Assembly (NCBI GenBank): GCA_019693395.1
Contig: JAAMXP010001437.1
Coordinates: forward strand, 1 to 64,000
DNA: 64,000 nt
From: Ettlia oleoabundans
Lineage: Eukaryota; Chlorophyta; Chlorophyceae; Chlamydomonadales
Direction of reading: 5' to 3'
Every line of letters starts with the position of its first letter. Position 1 is the first letter of the stretch. Shown here in pieces: positions 45,771 to 58,000 of this stretch. The notes under the pieces are model-generated. The model worked only from the letters and a program-made list of their open reading frames with translations, had not been told where the DNA came from and searched no databases. The translations under genes were made by a program, and so were the position numbers.

Positions 45771-48700
45771 ATGGATGGCGGAAGGGGCAGTGCCTCCACC
45801 GACGCAGAGATGACGGACGGGCAGGCGCTGAACTCCAGGGTGCCTGTGATGGAGGATCAAGTCAGATTTGGCGCTCCTGTCTCCCATCTTAGCGCATCGG
45901 GGGGTGCCGAGGCCGAAGCGGGCAATCGGTGCGTGCCGCCTGCTGAGACGCTCGTGCGGTTTTAAGACCAGTTCGTGACGGAGGCGGCCAATAGGAGCAC
46001 CACCATGCCGGCGCAGGGCTGCGGCAGCACTGCCGCTCAGCGGTGAAAAGGCAGAGTGGCCCTCTGACAAGTGTTTCGGCTGCGCTGTTGCAGGTCACGT
46101 GATGCTGAAACTGCTGCCGCAACATTGACAGCGGAGAAAGGAGCAAAGAGACACGAGGAGCATGATCTTACTCCTATGGCGGTGGATGGCCAAGCAGGCA
46201 CGGCGGCGGCAGTGGCGGCGGCCTCTGTCGGGGATGGTGCCAAGCTTGAGCCAGACGGCATTGGAGCTGATCCCTGCGAGACACCTCTCCCAGAAGAGGA
46301 GCAGGCTGCAGCGGTGGCAGCTCTATCCGCAGCCGTAACTGCAGCACAGCAGGTTGCTACAGTGGCAGCCTTCATACCTCAAGACAAACCGTTAGCAGCA
46401 GATGGCAGCACAGCATCTGACAGGGATCTAAGAAATGGCGCAGACCAGGAGGCAGGTGCCATCAACCCTGCCAGCGGCGCAGCAGCAGAGCCCGCCGCAG
46501 CCCCAGCTCGTATTCCTGCCAGGCTGCTGTATGGGCTGTCTGTTGATGATGAAGGGAACGATGGGCCAGGCAAGGCGCAGACACACCCAGGCACCGGGCA
46601 GCGGGATCGGCCACACCTGCCACCCCTGCCACGCATGGAGGATGATGGGCGCCTTCCCGCCTATGCCATGTCCGGGCCTGACGACACATGGCAGCCTGAA
46701 CCGGCGATGCGGGGGGGACGAAAGGGCGCTCATACTGACGAGGATCCGCCCCCAGGCTTCCAGCCTGTTGATGTCTTCATCGGTGCGCCAATCCAGCTGT
46801 GGAATCGTCGGTTGCAAAGGCCGGCACACACAACCTTGGGTGGTCTAGGCAGATGCCTGGTTTTACTGCTCATCAGCTCCTGGCTGCAGCGGCTCCAGCT
46901 CATGGTGCCACCAACGTCCCCGCTTCCTTTGCCCTAACTGCAGGAGGATTGCCACCCAATGCTGACGACTTTGAAGTGTGGCAGGCGGTAGTGCCGGCAG
47001 GGGAGGTGGTGGGCGTCAGGCTGATCCGCCGCAAGCGAGACCGCGGAGACTGCCGTGGCTACGGTGGGTGGGTGGCGGAGTGGTGGCATGCAGCGGCGGG
47101 CCCCAGCACCTGCCTGATGGCCAGCCTGCATCACCTACGCCCCGCCACAAAGTCCTGGCCCACCAAAGCAAGTGCTGCCAGCAGCAGTCGACATCGCGCT
47201 AGCGCACTGGGTTGTGGGTGTCCCCCAAGCTCTGCATCACGCACACGCTGCTGTGATACCGCCTGCTGCTGTGATACCGCCTGGTATATGCTGCAGGTTT
47301 TGTGCGCATGGTAAACAAGGAAGCAGCAGAGGCTGCCTGCCAAGCTGTCAAAGAGGTAGGGATCCAACCGTCGGCCTTGGCGCACCAGCGGCCCAACACA
47401 CGTGCAGGATGTGGCATCCTGCTTGGCTCTTACCTCTTATTGGAACCCCGTCTGGTTTCCCACTTTGCAGGCCTGCGGCGTCCCTGTAGCAATGAGCTTG
47501 CCCGGGAGCAGGACCCTGACGGAGCTGCACGCCTCAGCCGCCGCCATCTTGGCAGCCACGCCGCTTAACCTGCCAGAACAAAACGACAGCAACCTGGGGC
47601 GGCTACTGCAAGCAGTGCAGCAGCAGAAAGACAGTCATGAGGCGGTGAATGCAGCGCTCCTGGAAGTGCTGCATGTCCCTCAAAAGCCGCGGCTCGCCTT
47701 CCCGGATGGCCGGCCCCAACCGCGGGCAACCGGGGGTGGCGCAGACAGCAGCAAGGGGCCGCAAGGCAAGCAGCAGCAGCATGCTGATGCCAAGGGCGGT
47801 GCCGGGGCAGGCAGCCCCGGGGTTGTAGGTTATGAGGACCTGCCAGATGGCAGCAACTACATGGAGCCCTACCCGGCTGTCAAGGCGCTCATGGCTGAGT
47901 TCAAGTGAGTGGCTGGTATAGCAGTGCTGCCCCAGCTGTGTTCGTAAGGCCTGCACCAGTTTATTGCCTCCATTGATGCACCAGGGCTGCAGTGTCCAGC
48001 AGTGTGGCTTTGTTGCCAGCCAGCTGCGTAGCGTCCAACTGCAGCGGTCTGGTCACAGATGCAGCAAGCTCATGTCGCTCGTTCACCAGGTCACTATGCG
48101 CTCGTCAATGGGCAGCGTGACAGTCACCCCCCTTTTGCCTGCATTTCAAGAAGAGTGCACAACATATTCTATCGTGTGGTGGCGCAGGGCACGGGGCCAG
48201 GACAACAAGACGCCTCTGGCCGTGCTGCACGAGTATGCGTCGCGACTGGCACTGCGGGTGGACATTGAAGAGCAGCTGCCGCCCTCTGGCACACCAGGGC
48301 CAATATTAGGTGCATGGTGGGATGAGTGGGATGCAACAGCCACGTAGGTGAATGCTTTCGCTTGCTTCATGGCTCCTTTAAGTCCAGCCCTCCAGCCAAC
48401 AACACACAGCCGTGCGCACATCATCCTGGGTGCCAGTGTGCACCTGTATATCACTGTGTGCGTGGCGCATCCCCACTCCCGCAGTGTCCATCAAACTCGT
48501 CAACAGCCGTGGCGGCCAAAGCTTTGCCACCAGCAGCGGGCGGGGAAAAAACAAGCAGATTGGGCGGCAGGTGGGGCTGGGATTGTGATGGCAGGCGGCC
48601 TCCAGCGGCAGCGCAGTGAAAACGCTGGTGGAGCGGCCCTTCGCTGTAGCCTTGTATTGCTCTACTTCCTGCCTGCCTGTTGCTTGACTACCTGCCTGCT

Positions 48701-50909
48701 CTTAGACATGTATGCCAGCGTGCGTGCCTGTCTGCACAGGTTGCCAGCGCCGCGCTGCTGGAGAGCATGCTAGAGACGGTGCCTGCTGAGGACCTGCTGG
48801 CACCCAACCGCAGCAAGCCCACTGGCGGCAGGCAGCAGTGGCAGGTGGGGCGGCTTTCGGAGCGAGTAGACCGTGGATGGGTTTATGCCTGAATGCCGTG
48901 CCTGCACCAACGCCACACACACCTGCTAGGCTGCGCTTTGCTGCTCCAGCCAGCACCTACCTGCCCGGGCCTGTGCCTGATGCATTCTGCTGGAATTGCC
49001 CAGTCTTTGCGACAGTAAGGCACTGATGCCTGTTGGAACTTTACAACCCCCTGCCCGCAGCCCCCATCGCGGCATGGCCTGGGCCAGGAGGGCAGTGGCA
49101 GGGGACGTGGTCGCTACAGTGGCGGCGGGCGGTATGGGTTTGAGGGTGGGCGCGGCGGCTATGGCGGGTCTGAGGGAGGGCGCGGCACCTGGGGACGTGG
49201 CGGCGGCCGATATGGCGCGGAGCGGCCCCCCCAGTTTGAGAGGCCACGAGGCCCGGAGGAAGGCCCTGGGCGGGGCTATGGCCGCGTGGATAATGGCAGC
49301 AGGAGCCTCATGCAGCAGCAGCCCCAACAGCAACTGCAGGTGGGCCGGCTGTCCAATGCCACGCACTGCCGCCATGCAGGGTGTCAACCCCCAACAGCAC
49401 TTATCCAGCATAACAGCTGGCACAACAAGCAAGCTCGCATCTTCCGTTTGTGCCATGATGCTGCAGGGGCGCAGCGGATATGGCGCAAGCACTCAGTATG
49501 GTGGCTCATCAGCCGGCACCCAGCACTATGTCAGCGCCGGGCAGATGGCTGGGTTGTCAGGTAGGCCAGCACCGAGGCTTTGTATACGTGGTGTCCGAAC
49601 ACCCTGTCATGCCCTTGTTCTTTGCTGCTGCTCTTGAAAAATATGGCTTTGTTGTTGCCAATAAAAAGCATTGTGTTTGTCTACCCCACCGGTGACTTGT
49701 GCAGGCAACACAGTGCAGCAGCAGCAGCAGCAGATGCAGCATTTTGGAATGCAAGCAGGGCCAGCACTGCCCGTCATGAGTGCTGGGCTTGCCCCAATCA
49801 ACACAGGAATGGTGACTCATCAAGCTGGCGCGGGCTATGGGGCTGCGTCCGCCATGCTGAACCCAATGAGCGGCGCCCTGCTGACAGCTGGTGGGGTTGG
49901 TGGAGATTCTGCCAGCGGGTACGGCCGTGCTGCAGACCCCTCAAACAGCATGACCAACGCTTACTTGGACACGGGCAGTGCTCATTCGGCGAGGACTGGG
50001 GCTGGCACTGGGGCTGGAGCTGGCTACCATGCGGGCGACACAGGTCTCACCGCCGCATCAGGCAGCTTTACCATGCCTCGCGACCCTCGGCTGGACAGGC
50101 AGGCCGATCAGGCGCAGCCGTATGGCGCTGCAAGCACAGCCTCAGGCGGTGCACAAGGCATGCAGCAGGCCGGCAGTAAGTATGGCGCAATGCATCAACA
50201 CATGGCAGCAGGCGGCTATGGCAATTACCCGGGCGTGCCACAGGGGGGGCAGCAGCAGCCTTCGCAGCAGCAAGCGCAGGTACAGGCGCAGCCCTTATCC
50301 CCTTACAAGGCAGGCCCCTACCAACCCTTCTCAGGCAGCCAACCCTCACCACGGCAGTACACGCCAACGCAGCTGCGACAGCAGCAGCAGACCAGTGCGC
50401 AGGCAGCGGTCCAAGGGTCAGTTGGTGCTTCAGAGCGTAAATACATCAGCAACACGGCTCAGCAGCAGCAGCAAAAGCAGCAGCAGATGCAGACCCAGCA
50501 CGTGGCGACTGCAGCAGCATCTAACCCATCCTCCAACAATGCGGCACCTCCCACTGGAAGCGGCTACGCCATGGCTGCCCAGTGGGCTGCAGTGCCTGGT
50601 GCCTCTCCGTCTGCACCTTATGGTGCACCTGCAGGCTACGACCCTGCTTACAGTGCGTCGTCCTACGATCCATCAAACCCCAACGCCACTGTTCCCGGAA
50701 CTTACCCCGCTAGCGCCTACAGTGGCTACGCAGCCACGGTCCCTCCCGCTGCTGCTGCCGCCACAGGTGGGTATGGACAGCAGCAGCAGCAACAGCTGCC
50801 TGAAGCAGCGAGGGCAACAGATGCCAACGCTCCTGGTGCAACTGCTGGCACGACTTCTGCCTCTTACTATGGGGGCCAGTACTACTCTTATCGCAGCACT
50901 GGTCAATAG
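45771..50909 (+). CDS. RNA-binding protein with RRM, dsRNA-binding domain, RGG box and Gln-rich tail
   Basis: Exons are 45771-45928, 46094-46782, 46944-47063, 47297-47355, 47471-47904, 48188-48309, 48485-48570, 48740-48844, 49061-49339, 49467-49560 and 49705-50909, in phase, 1,116 residues. Residues 1-270 are Ala-rich, acidic and disordered. The RRM (about 278-365) has RNP2 as VFIGGLP and RNP1 as GYGFVRM, both split by introns. A linker (EDLPDGSNYMEPYPAV) leads to a dsRNA-binding fold (about 488-600: NKTPLAVLHEYASRLAL, VSIKLVNSRGGQSFA, GRGKNKQIGRQVASAALLESML). Then comes an RGG box (592-684: GSGRGRGRYSGGGRYGFEGG) and a 400-residue Gln/Gly/Tyr/Ser tail of prion-like composition. RRM plus C-terminal dsRBD is the pattern of the hnRNP R/Q, ACF and RBM47 group, but here a single RRM remains. 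Role inferred only: mRNA binding, probably granule-forming. Confidence 0.88.
47247..47283 (+). repeat. 18-nt direct duplication in RRM-gene intron 3
   Basis: Two adjacent copies of the unit CTGCTGTGATACCGCCTG lie immediately upstream of the exon 4 acceptor at 47297. Copies are identical by eye. Intronic, no known function. Confidence 0.8.
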
Positions 50910-51751
50910 AAAGAGCTGACCCGAGGGGCTCAGTGGGACTCCCTCCGACGGGCCAATGGCTGTTGCTCCAGCCACCTACCGCCTTGGCCTTTCCCTAATG
51001 TTGTTTCCTGCTGCCGAGTGCCAACTAGGTCCAAAATGCTGTGTGCATGTGCGTTGCTGGTCCACCATACATGCCCAGTGGCCAAGACGGTCATCTAGCA
51101 CCAGCACAAATTTCGCATCTCATGGTGCTGCCTGCCAAGGTTGGCAACCCAGCCTATGCTGGCTCTGGGCCAATCATGCTGTTTGCCTACTTGAAGCGTA
51201 AAACTTCTTAACCTTGCAATTGTTCGTCTTTTGTCAAAAAAAATGATGCGCTTGATAAAACGCCAGCATGCAATCTATGTGAGCACCCGCTGTGACGGTG
51301 AGGGCCCGCAGCTCAGCAGTGTATGGAGGCACAAAATTGCCTGGCAGATTTCACCTTTAGGAGCAGTCAGCCAGCGCGCAAGGGCCTCTAATGAAAGTGT
51401 CTGCACGAATGCAACATCAGTATGGGTCGCGGTGCTTTGGGTTGGGGTGGCGCCGGCGCTGTGCACATGCTATGCTGTATCAGTGGAGGAGCACAATCTC
51501 CTATAGCTCGCTGTCCTCTTTGCGGGGTTGTCCACTTGGTGTTGCCTCATTTGAAGAGTTTATCAACTCGCCCCTGCCGTGTGACTATCTTCCCGTTGGC
51601 CACGGCCACGGTCTGTGCTGTTTCTTGATAAAAGCTGCCAGGTGACATTGCTGCGCAAAGGCAAGCAGCAGCTCGGGCTCAGCCTGAGCCCGGGCGCGCT
51701 GTTTAGGCCCGTTCCAGTTTTGTTTCGCGTATCAGACGTGCGTGGCACTAC
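50910..51751. other. Intergenic region RNA-binding protein / TBC gene
   Basis: These 842 bp separate two rightward genes, holding a 3' UTR and the next promoter. A run of eight A is at 51236-51243. No gene, repeat or RNA is recognised. Confidence 0.45.
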
Positions 51752-54476
51752 ATGAGCCGAACGGGCGGCGGCAAGGAGGTGCTGTCGACAGCAGCGGTGG
51801 TTGTGGGTGTGGGGGTCGGCGTCGCCGCCTTTGCTGGCCTGGGCCTGGCGGGTGCGCTTGGCGCCGGGGTGCTCAGCGTGTCTGCCTTTGACAGCTTTGC
51901 GAGACGGGCAAAGCCGGCACTTCAACGTGATGGCGTGAAGCGCAACTCAGAGGGCCGCATAGAGAATTGGGCCAAAGTGCTGAAGTCTGTGCAAGACGGG
52001 GTGAGTGGCGCTGCCCCGAATTGCCTGGCGCTGTCCACTTGCCCAACCCTCGCTGCACTTATCATATCCTGAAGCAGTAAGCATCAGGCAGCAATTTTTT
52101 TTGCCGGAGTGATACACTCTATCAGACACCCCTATTTCTCTTGCTCTTCTTGCTGTTCAGGGCATTGTCCCCGAGCTGCGTGCCGAGCTGTGGCCCTTGC
52201 TGCTGGGCACCTTTCCCCATACCAGCACCTGCGAAGAGCGCAGCAAGGAGCTGGAGCAGATACGCAGGTGGGCTGTCCTTTTTGCAACAGCAGCAGGTTT
52301 GCAATGAGGGAAATGGCAGGCAGCATGGGCAGAACACGACAACCCTGCAACAGCCAACGGTCTGTTCTGCCCCCTCCGTTGCTCGCCGTGCTGCAGGCTG
52401 TACATCAAGCTGGTGCTGGTGTGCAGGGAGCTGGATATCCAGCTGCAGGCACTACGCAACCACGCCAGCGGTGAGGGTGGCAGCAATAGCGGCAGCAGCT
52501 CAGCGGTGGGTGGTGCAGAGGCCAGCCACGATGGGTCTGCCAAGCTGTCGGTGCATTCCAAAGCAGACAGCACCATGCCTTCAGTCTCTCTGCCCCTGCT
52601 GGGCACCAAGTCGCCCCTGCCCCTGCCGGGCAACCTGGCGGCGTTTGCGGAAGCCCACCGCATCATTGTGATGGATGCGGTGCGTACAGACCTGCGGCGT
52701 GGAGTTCAGCATGGGGCAGCAGTTAGCAGTACCAGCAACGGCGGAGGGCCGAGCCCCACCCTGACCATCTTACCAGTGGCAGTGGGGGATGGCCTGCCTG
52801 AGTTGATGATGGTTGGGCGGCCAGCGCATGACCCTGCAGCGCCTAGCACAGCAGAGCAGCTGTCTAGCATTGAGGCAGACCCATGTGGGGCAGCAGTGGA
52901 GGGGCGCCTACCACGCTGGCGCAGCGAGTTGGCCCGGGACGTAGTGTGGGGCGCGTCACACCTTGATGAGCCACTCCGCTGCCAGATGCTGCGACTCATC
53001 AACATATTGTCAGCATATGCTGTACACGATCCGGAAACAGGCTATTGCCAGGGCATGTGAGCGGTGCTGCGCTCTAGGGGTTGCAGGGGTAGCTTGCAGG
53101 CGATGGCTATTGGTCACGCGTTGCGAAATGCCTGCATTGTTCAATGCCTGCATGTCCCAGCTTATTACATTACATGCACTCTTGCACATCACCTTGCCAC
53201 TCCTCGTATACCTGCCACCAGAACTACCGCTTAACACCTTCCTGCACCCTCCCAATCGCCTGCAGGTCTGACCTGGCCTCTGTGTTTGTGCAGCTATTTG
53301 AGGACGATGCGCTGGCCTTTGCCTGCTTCGAGCGCCTCATGCGCAGCGTGCGCCGCAATTTTAGGCATGACGAGACGGGCATTAGGTGGGTAGCTTGTTG
53401 GGTGGGTGGATCATTTGGTTGTGTGTCTGTTGGAGCTGCATGAATTTGTGCCTAGTAACAAGCCTGCTGGATATCAAGCTTGCTGCACACCCTTTTCTGC
53501 ACAGCTTTGGGTACAGCGCTTCTGGTGAGGTGGGTATCACATAGAGAACCCGCTCCCATGCAACTGGCCTGCTCTTGACCTTGCAGGCAGCAGCTTCGCC
53601 AGATAGCGCGAGTGTTGCGGGACACTGACCCCAGCCTTTTCAGGAAATTGCAGCAGCTGGGTGCAGAGGACTGCATGTTTGCCTACAGGTGAAGTGCTGC
53701 ACAAACTACGTGCAACACGGCCATTCTCGACATGCAGCACGGTTTTTGCACGGGCCCCCAAAACTCACTGCATTTGGCTGGGTTTCATGCCGTGTTGACA
53801 TCTCACAAACCCTCTTTCATCTTTCTGTCCCATATAGCTTCAAAGGTCAAGCACCTCATGCCTTGTGTTGCTTCTTGCATGCAGGATGGTGGTGGTGATG
53901 CTGCGGCGGGAGCTGCCTCCCATGGCTTGCTGCACCCTGTGGGAGATGCAGTGGGCCCACCAGGCGGCGGAGGCGGAGGCGGCAGCTGAGGCAAGTGGCA
54001 GCGTGGCGGCTGGTGAGCTCAGCAGGGCAATGAGCAGAGAACAAGTAGCAGCGACAGACGATAGCAAAGGTAACGGGGCCATGCTTGCCAGCAGCAGCGC
54101 TGGAGCCGTCGCTGCATCTGCTGCTGCTGCGGGCCTACGGTCCACTGTGCAAGGGCTATCGGAGGCAACCGCAAGCGCGCGGGCTGCAGCGTCGCTGGTA
54201 CAGCGACCGAGCAGCGCCAGCAGGCGGCACAGCGGTGGATCACGGGTGTCTTTGGTTGGTGGTGCCACGGAGGAACCCCCAGATTTTGTGTTGCAGTTTA
54301 TTGCGGCTGTGGTGCGGGCTCAGCGTGGCAGGATCATGTGCGACTGCCGGGAGCATGACGACGTGCTGCGCCTGTTCAACAGCCTGCACGTAGACTTCTG
54401 GCCTGCAGTAGCGCAAGCACGCAAGCAGCACAGGGCGTACACGGGAAATATGCAGGGCGCTGCGATGAGGGGATGA
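51752..54476 (+). CDS. TBC-domain Rab GTPase-activating protein
   Basis: Exons are 51752-52000, 52161-52267, 52397-53056, 53266-53385, 53587-53688 and 53885-54476, in phase, 609 residues. The TBC domain runs from about residue 80 (VPELRAELWPLLLGTFP) to about 570. The catalytic dual finger is intact: IVMDAVRTDLRR with Arg 215 and YCQGMSDL with Gln 337. DPETGYCQGM, VSFERL-like LAFACFERLMR, LRQIARVLRDTDPSLFRKLQQ, CMFAYRMVVVMLRREL and MCDCREHDDVLRLFN follow the Gyp7/TBC1D15-17 order. Between the two fingers sits a long Ser/Gly/Pro-rich insert (about 218-300), and another Ala-rich insert lies near 470-540. Residues 10-42 are a Gly/Ala/Val hydrophobic stretch (STAAVVVGVGVGVAAFAGLG) that could span a membrane. 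It accelerates GTP hydrolysis by an unknown Rab, so it should act in membrane traffic. Confidence 0.93.
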
Positions 54477-55005
54477 GGCCTGCCTTGCTGGGCCCCCCTG
54501 CAGCTGTGTCGTTGTTACCTGTGGTCCTTTTTGGTCCCAAAATGCCCTCTGAGAACGACTTGTGATCAACCATCCACAGTTCAGTAATCTACACATTGCG
54601 AGCAATGCAATCTTGCTACGTGCACAGCTGGCAAATTCAGGCGGCATTTAGGCGCCGCCATGTCAGCACCCTGACCAAGCCTGGCATAGAGCGGGAGGCA
54701 TAGACCAGAACCCGCGCTGTGGTTCTTCTTTGTTTATCAGTGGCGGTCCATACTGAGCTGCGGCCTCGTCTGTGACTGCGAGCACTCGGGTTCCTCAAGC
54801 CTAAGAGCGTCTCTGCACGCCCACCCCGGTCACACAAGGTAGTTGGTGAGCAAAATTCCTCCGCAATCGACATGGGCGCCGCACAGGCAAGGTCCCCACG
54901 CTACCGACCCACGGAGGCCGCCTTGCCGCGTTGCAGGCTTCCTCTCCAACGACAGCGTCCCCCTCCCGCCAGGCAAGGTGGACAACTACCAAATCACACT
55001 CTTGA
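54477..55005. other. Intergenic region TBC / LRR gene
   Basis: These 529 bp lie between two rightward genes. A stretch at 54870-54940 ends in a good acceptor (TTGCAG at 54934-54939) and may be a 5' UTR intron of the LRR gene. No other gene is seen. Confidence 0.4.
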
Positions 55006-58000
55006 ATGGCGGCAACAGCAGTCCTTCAGCAGCAGGAGCATCAGCAGCGGCAGATTGAGCAACCACCGGTGGCGGCCGAACCCCACCTCCTCGACCTCCC
55101 CGACATTTTGCTGCACCTAGTGCTGAGTCACCTCACCACCGCCTCAGAACTGGCCAGCGCCGCTGCAACCTGCTCTACATTGCGCGCGCTAATCAAGAAC
55201 AATCACTGGCAGCACATCAGCACGTTTCAAGCCCACAGCTGGACGCCAGGCCTGCCCAACAGCTTGCAATGGGCAGCCTCGCATTGCCCCCGGGTGCGCT
55301 AGCACGATGCTGCTTCCTTTGTAATGTTCTCATACCGACTTGTTGTGATCATGAAGTGTGTTACTGTTGCAGCTGCGAGAGGTGGACATCTCTGGCGCCA
55401 ACGCATGCTGTGATGCCGATCTGCTGCCGCTGGTGCAGCTCTCGACACTCACATGCTTGCGACTGGCAGGCATGTGGCGTATTCAGGTGCATGCAGCCGA
55501 ACAGTTGAAGTTGGCTGATGACTTGTCTATGATCCTTCAGGCCCAAGAATATGTTCAATGTGTCACAGCTTCTCTCCGGCCTCCCCTGCAGGGCAAGACC
55601 GTTGGCGCCAACGCCGGCAGGGGTGGGCAACACCGGAGCTCAGTCGGCTTGGCACCTGCTGCTGGCGCCAGCGGCCCAGCTTTAAATCTGCTCTCTGGCA
55701 TCATCGGCGCCAACCGTGGGCTGCTGTCTCTTGACCTCAGCGGCACCGCGGTTCCAGTCGGCAGTGGACTTGCGGCGGCACTGGCGCACCTGTCAAAGGG
55801 TGTCCCCAATGCCACCAAGCCCGCCCATGGCTTGCAGCAGCTGCACCTGGCTGGCTGCAGGCTTTCGAGCAGCGGCGCAGAAATTGGGCTGCAGGAGGTG
55901 CTGCTGCAATGTCGTGCGCTGACTAGCCTGGACCTGTCAGGTGAAGGAAGGGGCAGCTGCCCACCAGGCATTGCTAGTGCAACATGCAACTTTGCCTCGC
56001 GTGCAGTAACAGTAGCAGTACAAATGCCCCTTGCCTGTACAGGATGTCATTGGGCTACTGCAGAGGCGTTGCCACAGGGTGACGATGCGCGGTCGGTGGC
56101 GCTGGGCATGCTGCCACTGCGTCGTGCAAGGTCGGCAGCCATGCTGGGCTGATTGCGCGGCTGTATGCGTTTTGTGTGAACCATTCAGTAAACTGCGGTT
56201 CATCATAAACAAATATGTGTGCCAAGATTGGATCAAGTTTGATGTGGACTGCGTGGTTGAATACTGACACCTTTATGCTGCCGTCCTCTGCTGCAGCTTT
56301 GCCGGCTGTGAGCTGCTTGGCGGCATTGGCTGGCTTGTGTCCAGCTGGCAGCACCTGGAGTCACTGGACCTGTCAGGCACAGCGGTGGATGATGTGGACC
56401 TCACGGCTGTAGCCCAAGGCTGCCCCTGCCTGCACTCTATCAACCTCAGCGCCTGCCTTCGCATCAAGGGACCCGCACTGTTGGCGCTGTCAGACTCCCC
56501 TGCTGTACAGGCATGCCATCTGACTTACTGACCTGGTGGCGAGGCAGTCAGCAAGCTGAGTTAGTGTGTGCAACGCTGGTTTAAGCATGCAGTTCTTGCA
56601 GGTGATTGATGAACTGATAAGCCTTTTGCTGTTCTGTGCAGCTGGGGTGCTTGACGGAGGTTCGGCTTGCTGACTTGGCATGGGTTCAAACTCAGGTGGG
56701 CAGCACTCAAATGCACTCCCATCCTCGTTGCTGCATCATGCTATGTCTGGCTGGTTGCAAGCTGTCGTGCTGGAGCAAGGACCACTTGAAACTTGGCGGT
56801 GCAGCATTCCATGCAGAGCTTTACCACATGCATAACCCTACAGGTTTCATGCTCGACTGACCAGTCCATTCCCCTGATTGCCATGCAGCACCTGGCCCCT
56901 TTGCTGCATGCGCTGGCTAGTAGCGCTGCATCAGCGGTCCAGCTGGACCTGTCGGGCTGCGGCGGACTCAGTGATGCCTCTCTGCTGGAACTTGTGCCAC
57001 CGCCTGGGCAAGGCTACAGCCAGTACCACATTGAGGAGTTGCGTCTGGCAAGCAGCAGCCGTCTGACTGCCATGGCGCTGCTGCAGCTGTCAAAGGCCGA
57101 GTGCTACGGCGGCCGCCCTTGGCTGCAGCACGTGCGCCTGCTGGATTTCAGCCACGTGCAGAGCCTGGGTGGCAACAAGGGCGGCACTGGTAGCACGGCT
57201 GCTGCTGACGCCCTAGGTGCTGTGCTGGAGTCTGTGGGCAGCAGCCTGCGCCAGCTCACCTTGGATGGCTGCTTTGTTGGCGGCGCCTTGCTGCCGCGGC
57301 TGGCACAGTGCTGCACTGGCGTGACGAGGCTGTCACTGGTTGGATGCAGCGGCGTGGGAGATGCAGATATGGCGGCACTGGGGCACCTGATAAAGCTGCG
57401 TGATGTGGCGGTTGGCGGTGCCAGCCTAGCGTGGCATGAGCACCGATCGCTTACAGGCAAGGGCTTCCACCCTGCTGCTGATAGACAGCTTCTTTTGCCG
57501 CATATGTGCATCCCGGCTATGCATTTGGAGCGGTACTCGCTTGCCTTGGGTCACCCCTGTTGTGTTTGCCCAGCTGCAGGGCTGAGCGGTTTGTCCAGGT
57601 TGCGCATATCACGCCGCCCCTTCCTGATGGATGCACAGCTGGCGCCAGTGCTGGCTGCCAACCAGGCCACCCTGGTTCAGCTGGAGCTGGCAGGCTGTGC
57701 TGCACTCACAGACCAGGCGCTGCTGCCCCTGCTGCCTGTGCGCGGCAGAGTAGAACACCTGGCCTGTGGGCACCAAGCGCATGGGCAGGACACCCAGCCA
57801 AGGTCCGGTGAAAGGAACCCTCAGCTGAAGCATGATGGAGAAGGAGAGGGGCAGCAACAGATGCTGGCAGCACTGCCAGCCCTCCAGCACCTGCAGCTGG
57901 TGTGCTGTGAGCGGCTGAGAGGCAGCAGCCTGAGGCACCTTGCCCGCCTGCGCTCGCTGCGTTTAAGCGGCTGCCCTGCGATTACAGAGTCAGCCATTCA

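Noticed and set aside
49978..50919. Long plus-strand frame of 313 residues overlapping the last RRM exon
   Set aside because: It is the +1 frame of the Gln/Gly-rich coding exon (CAG-rich DNA is open in several frames); the real frame is 49705-50909.
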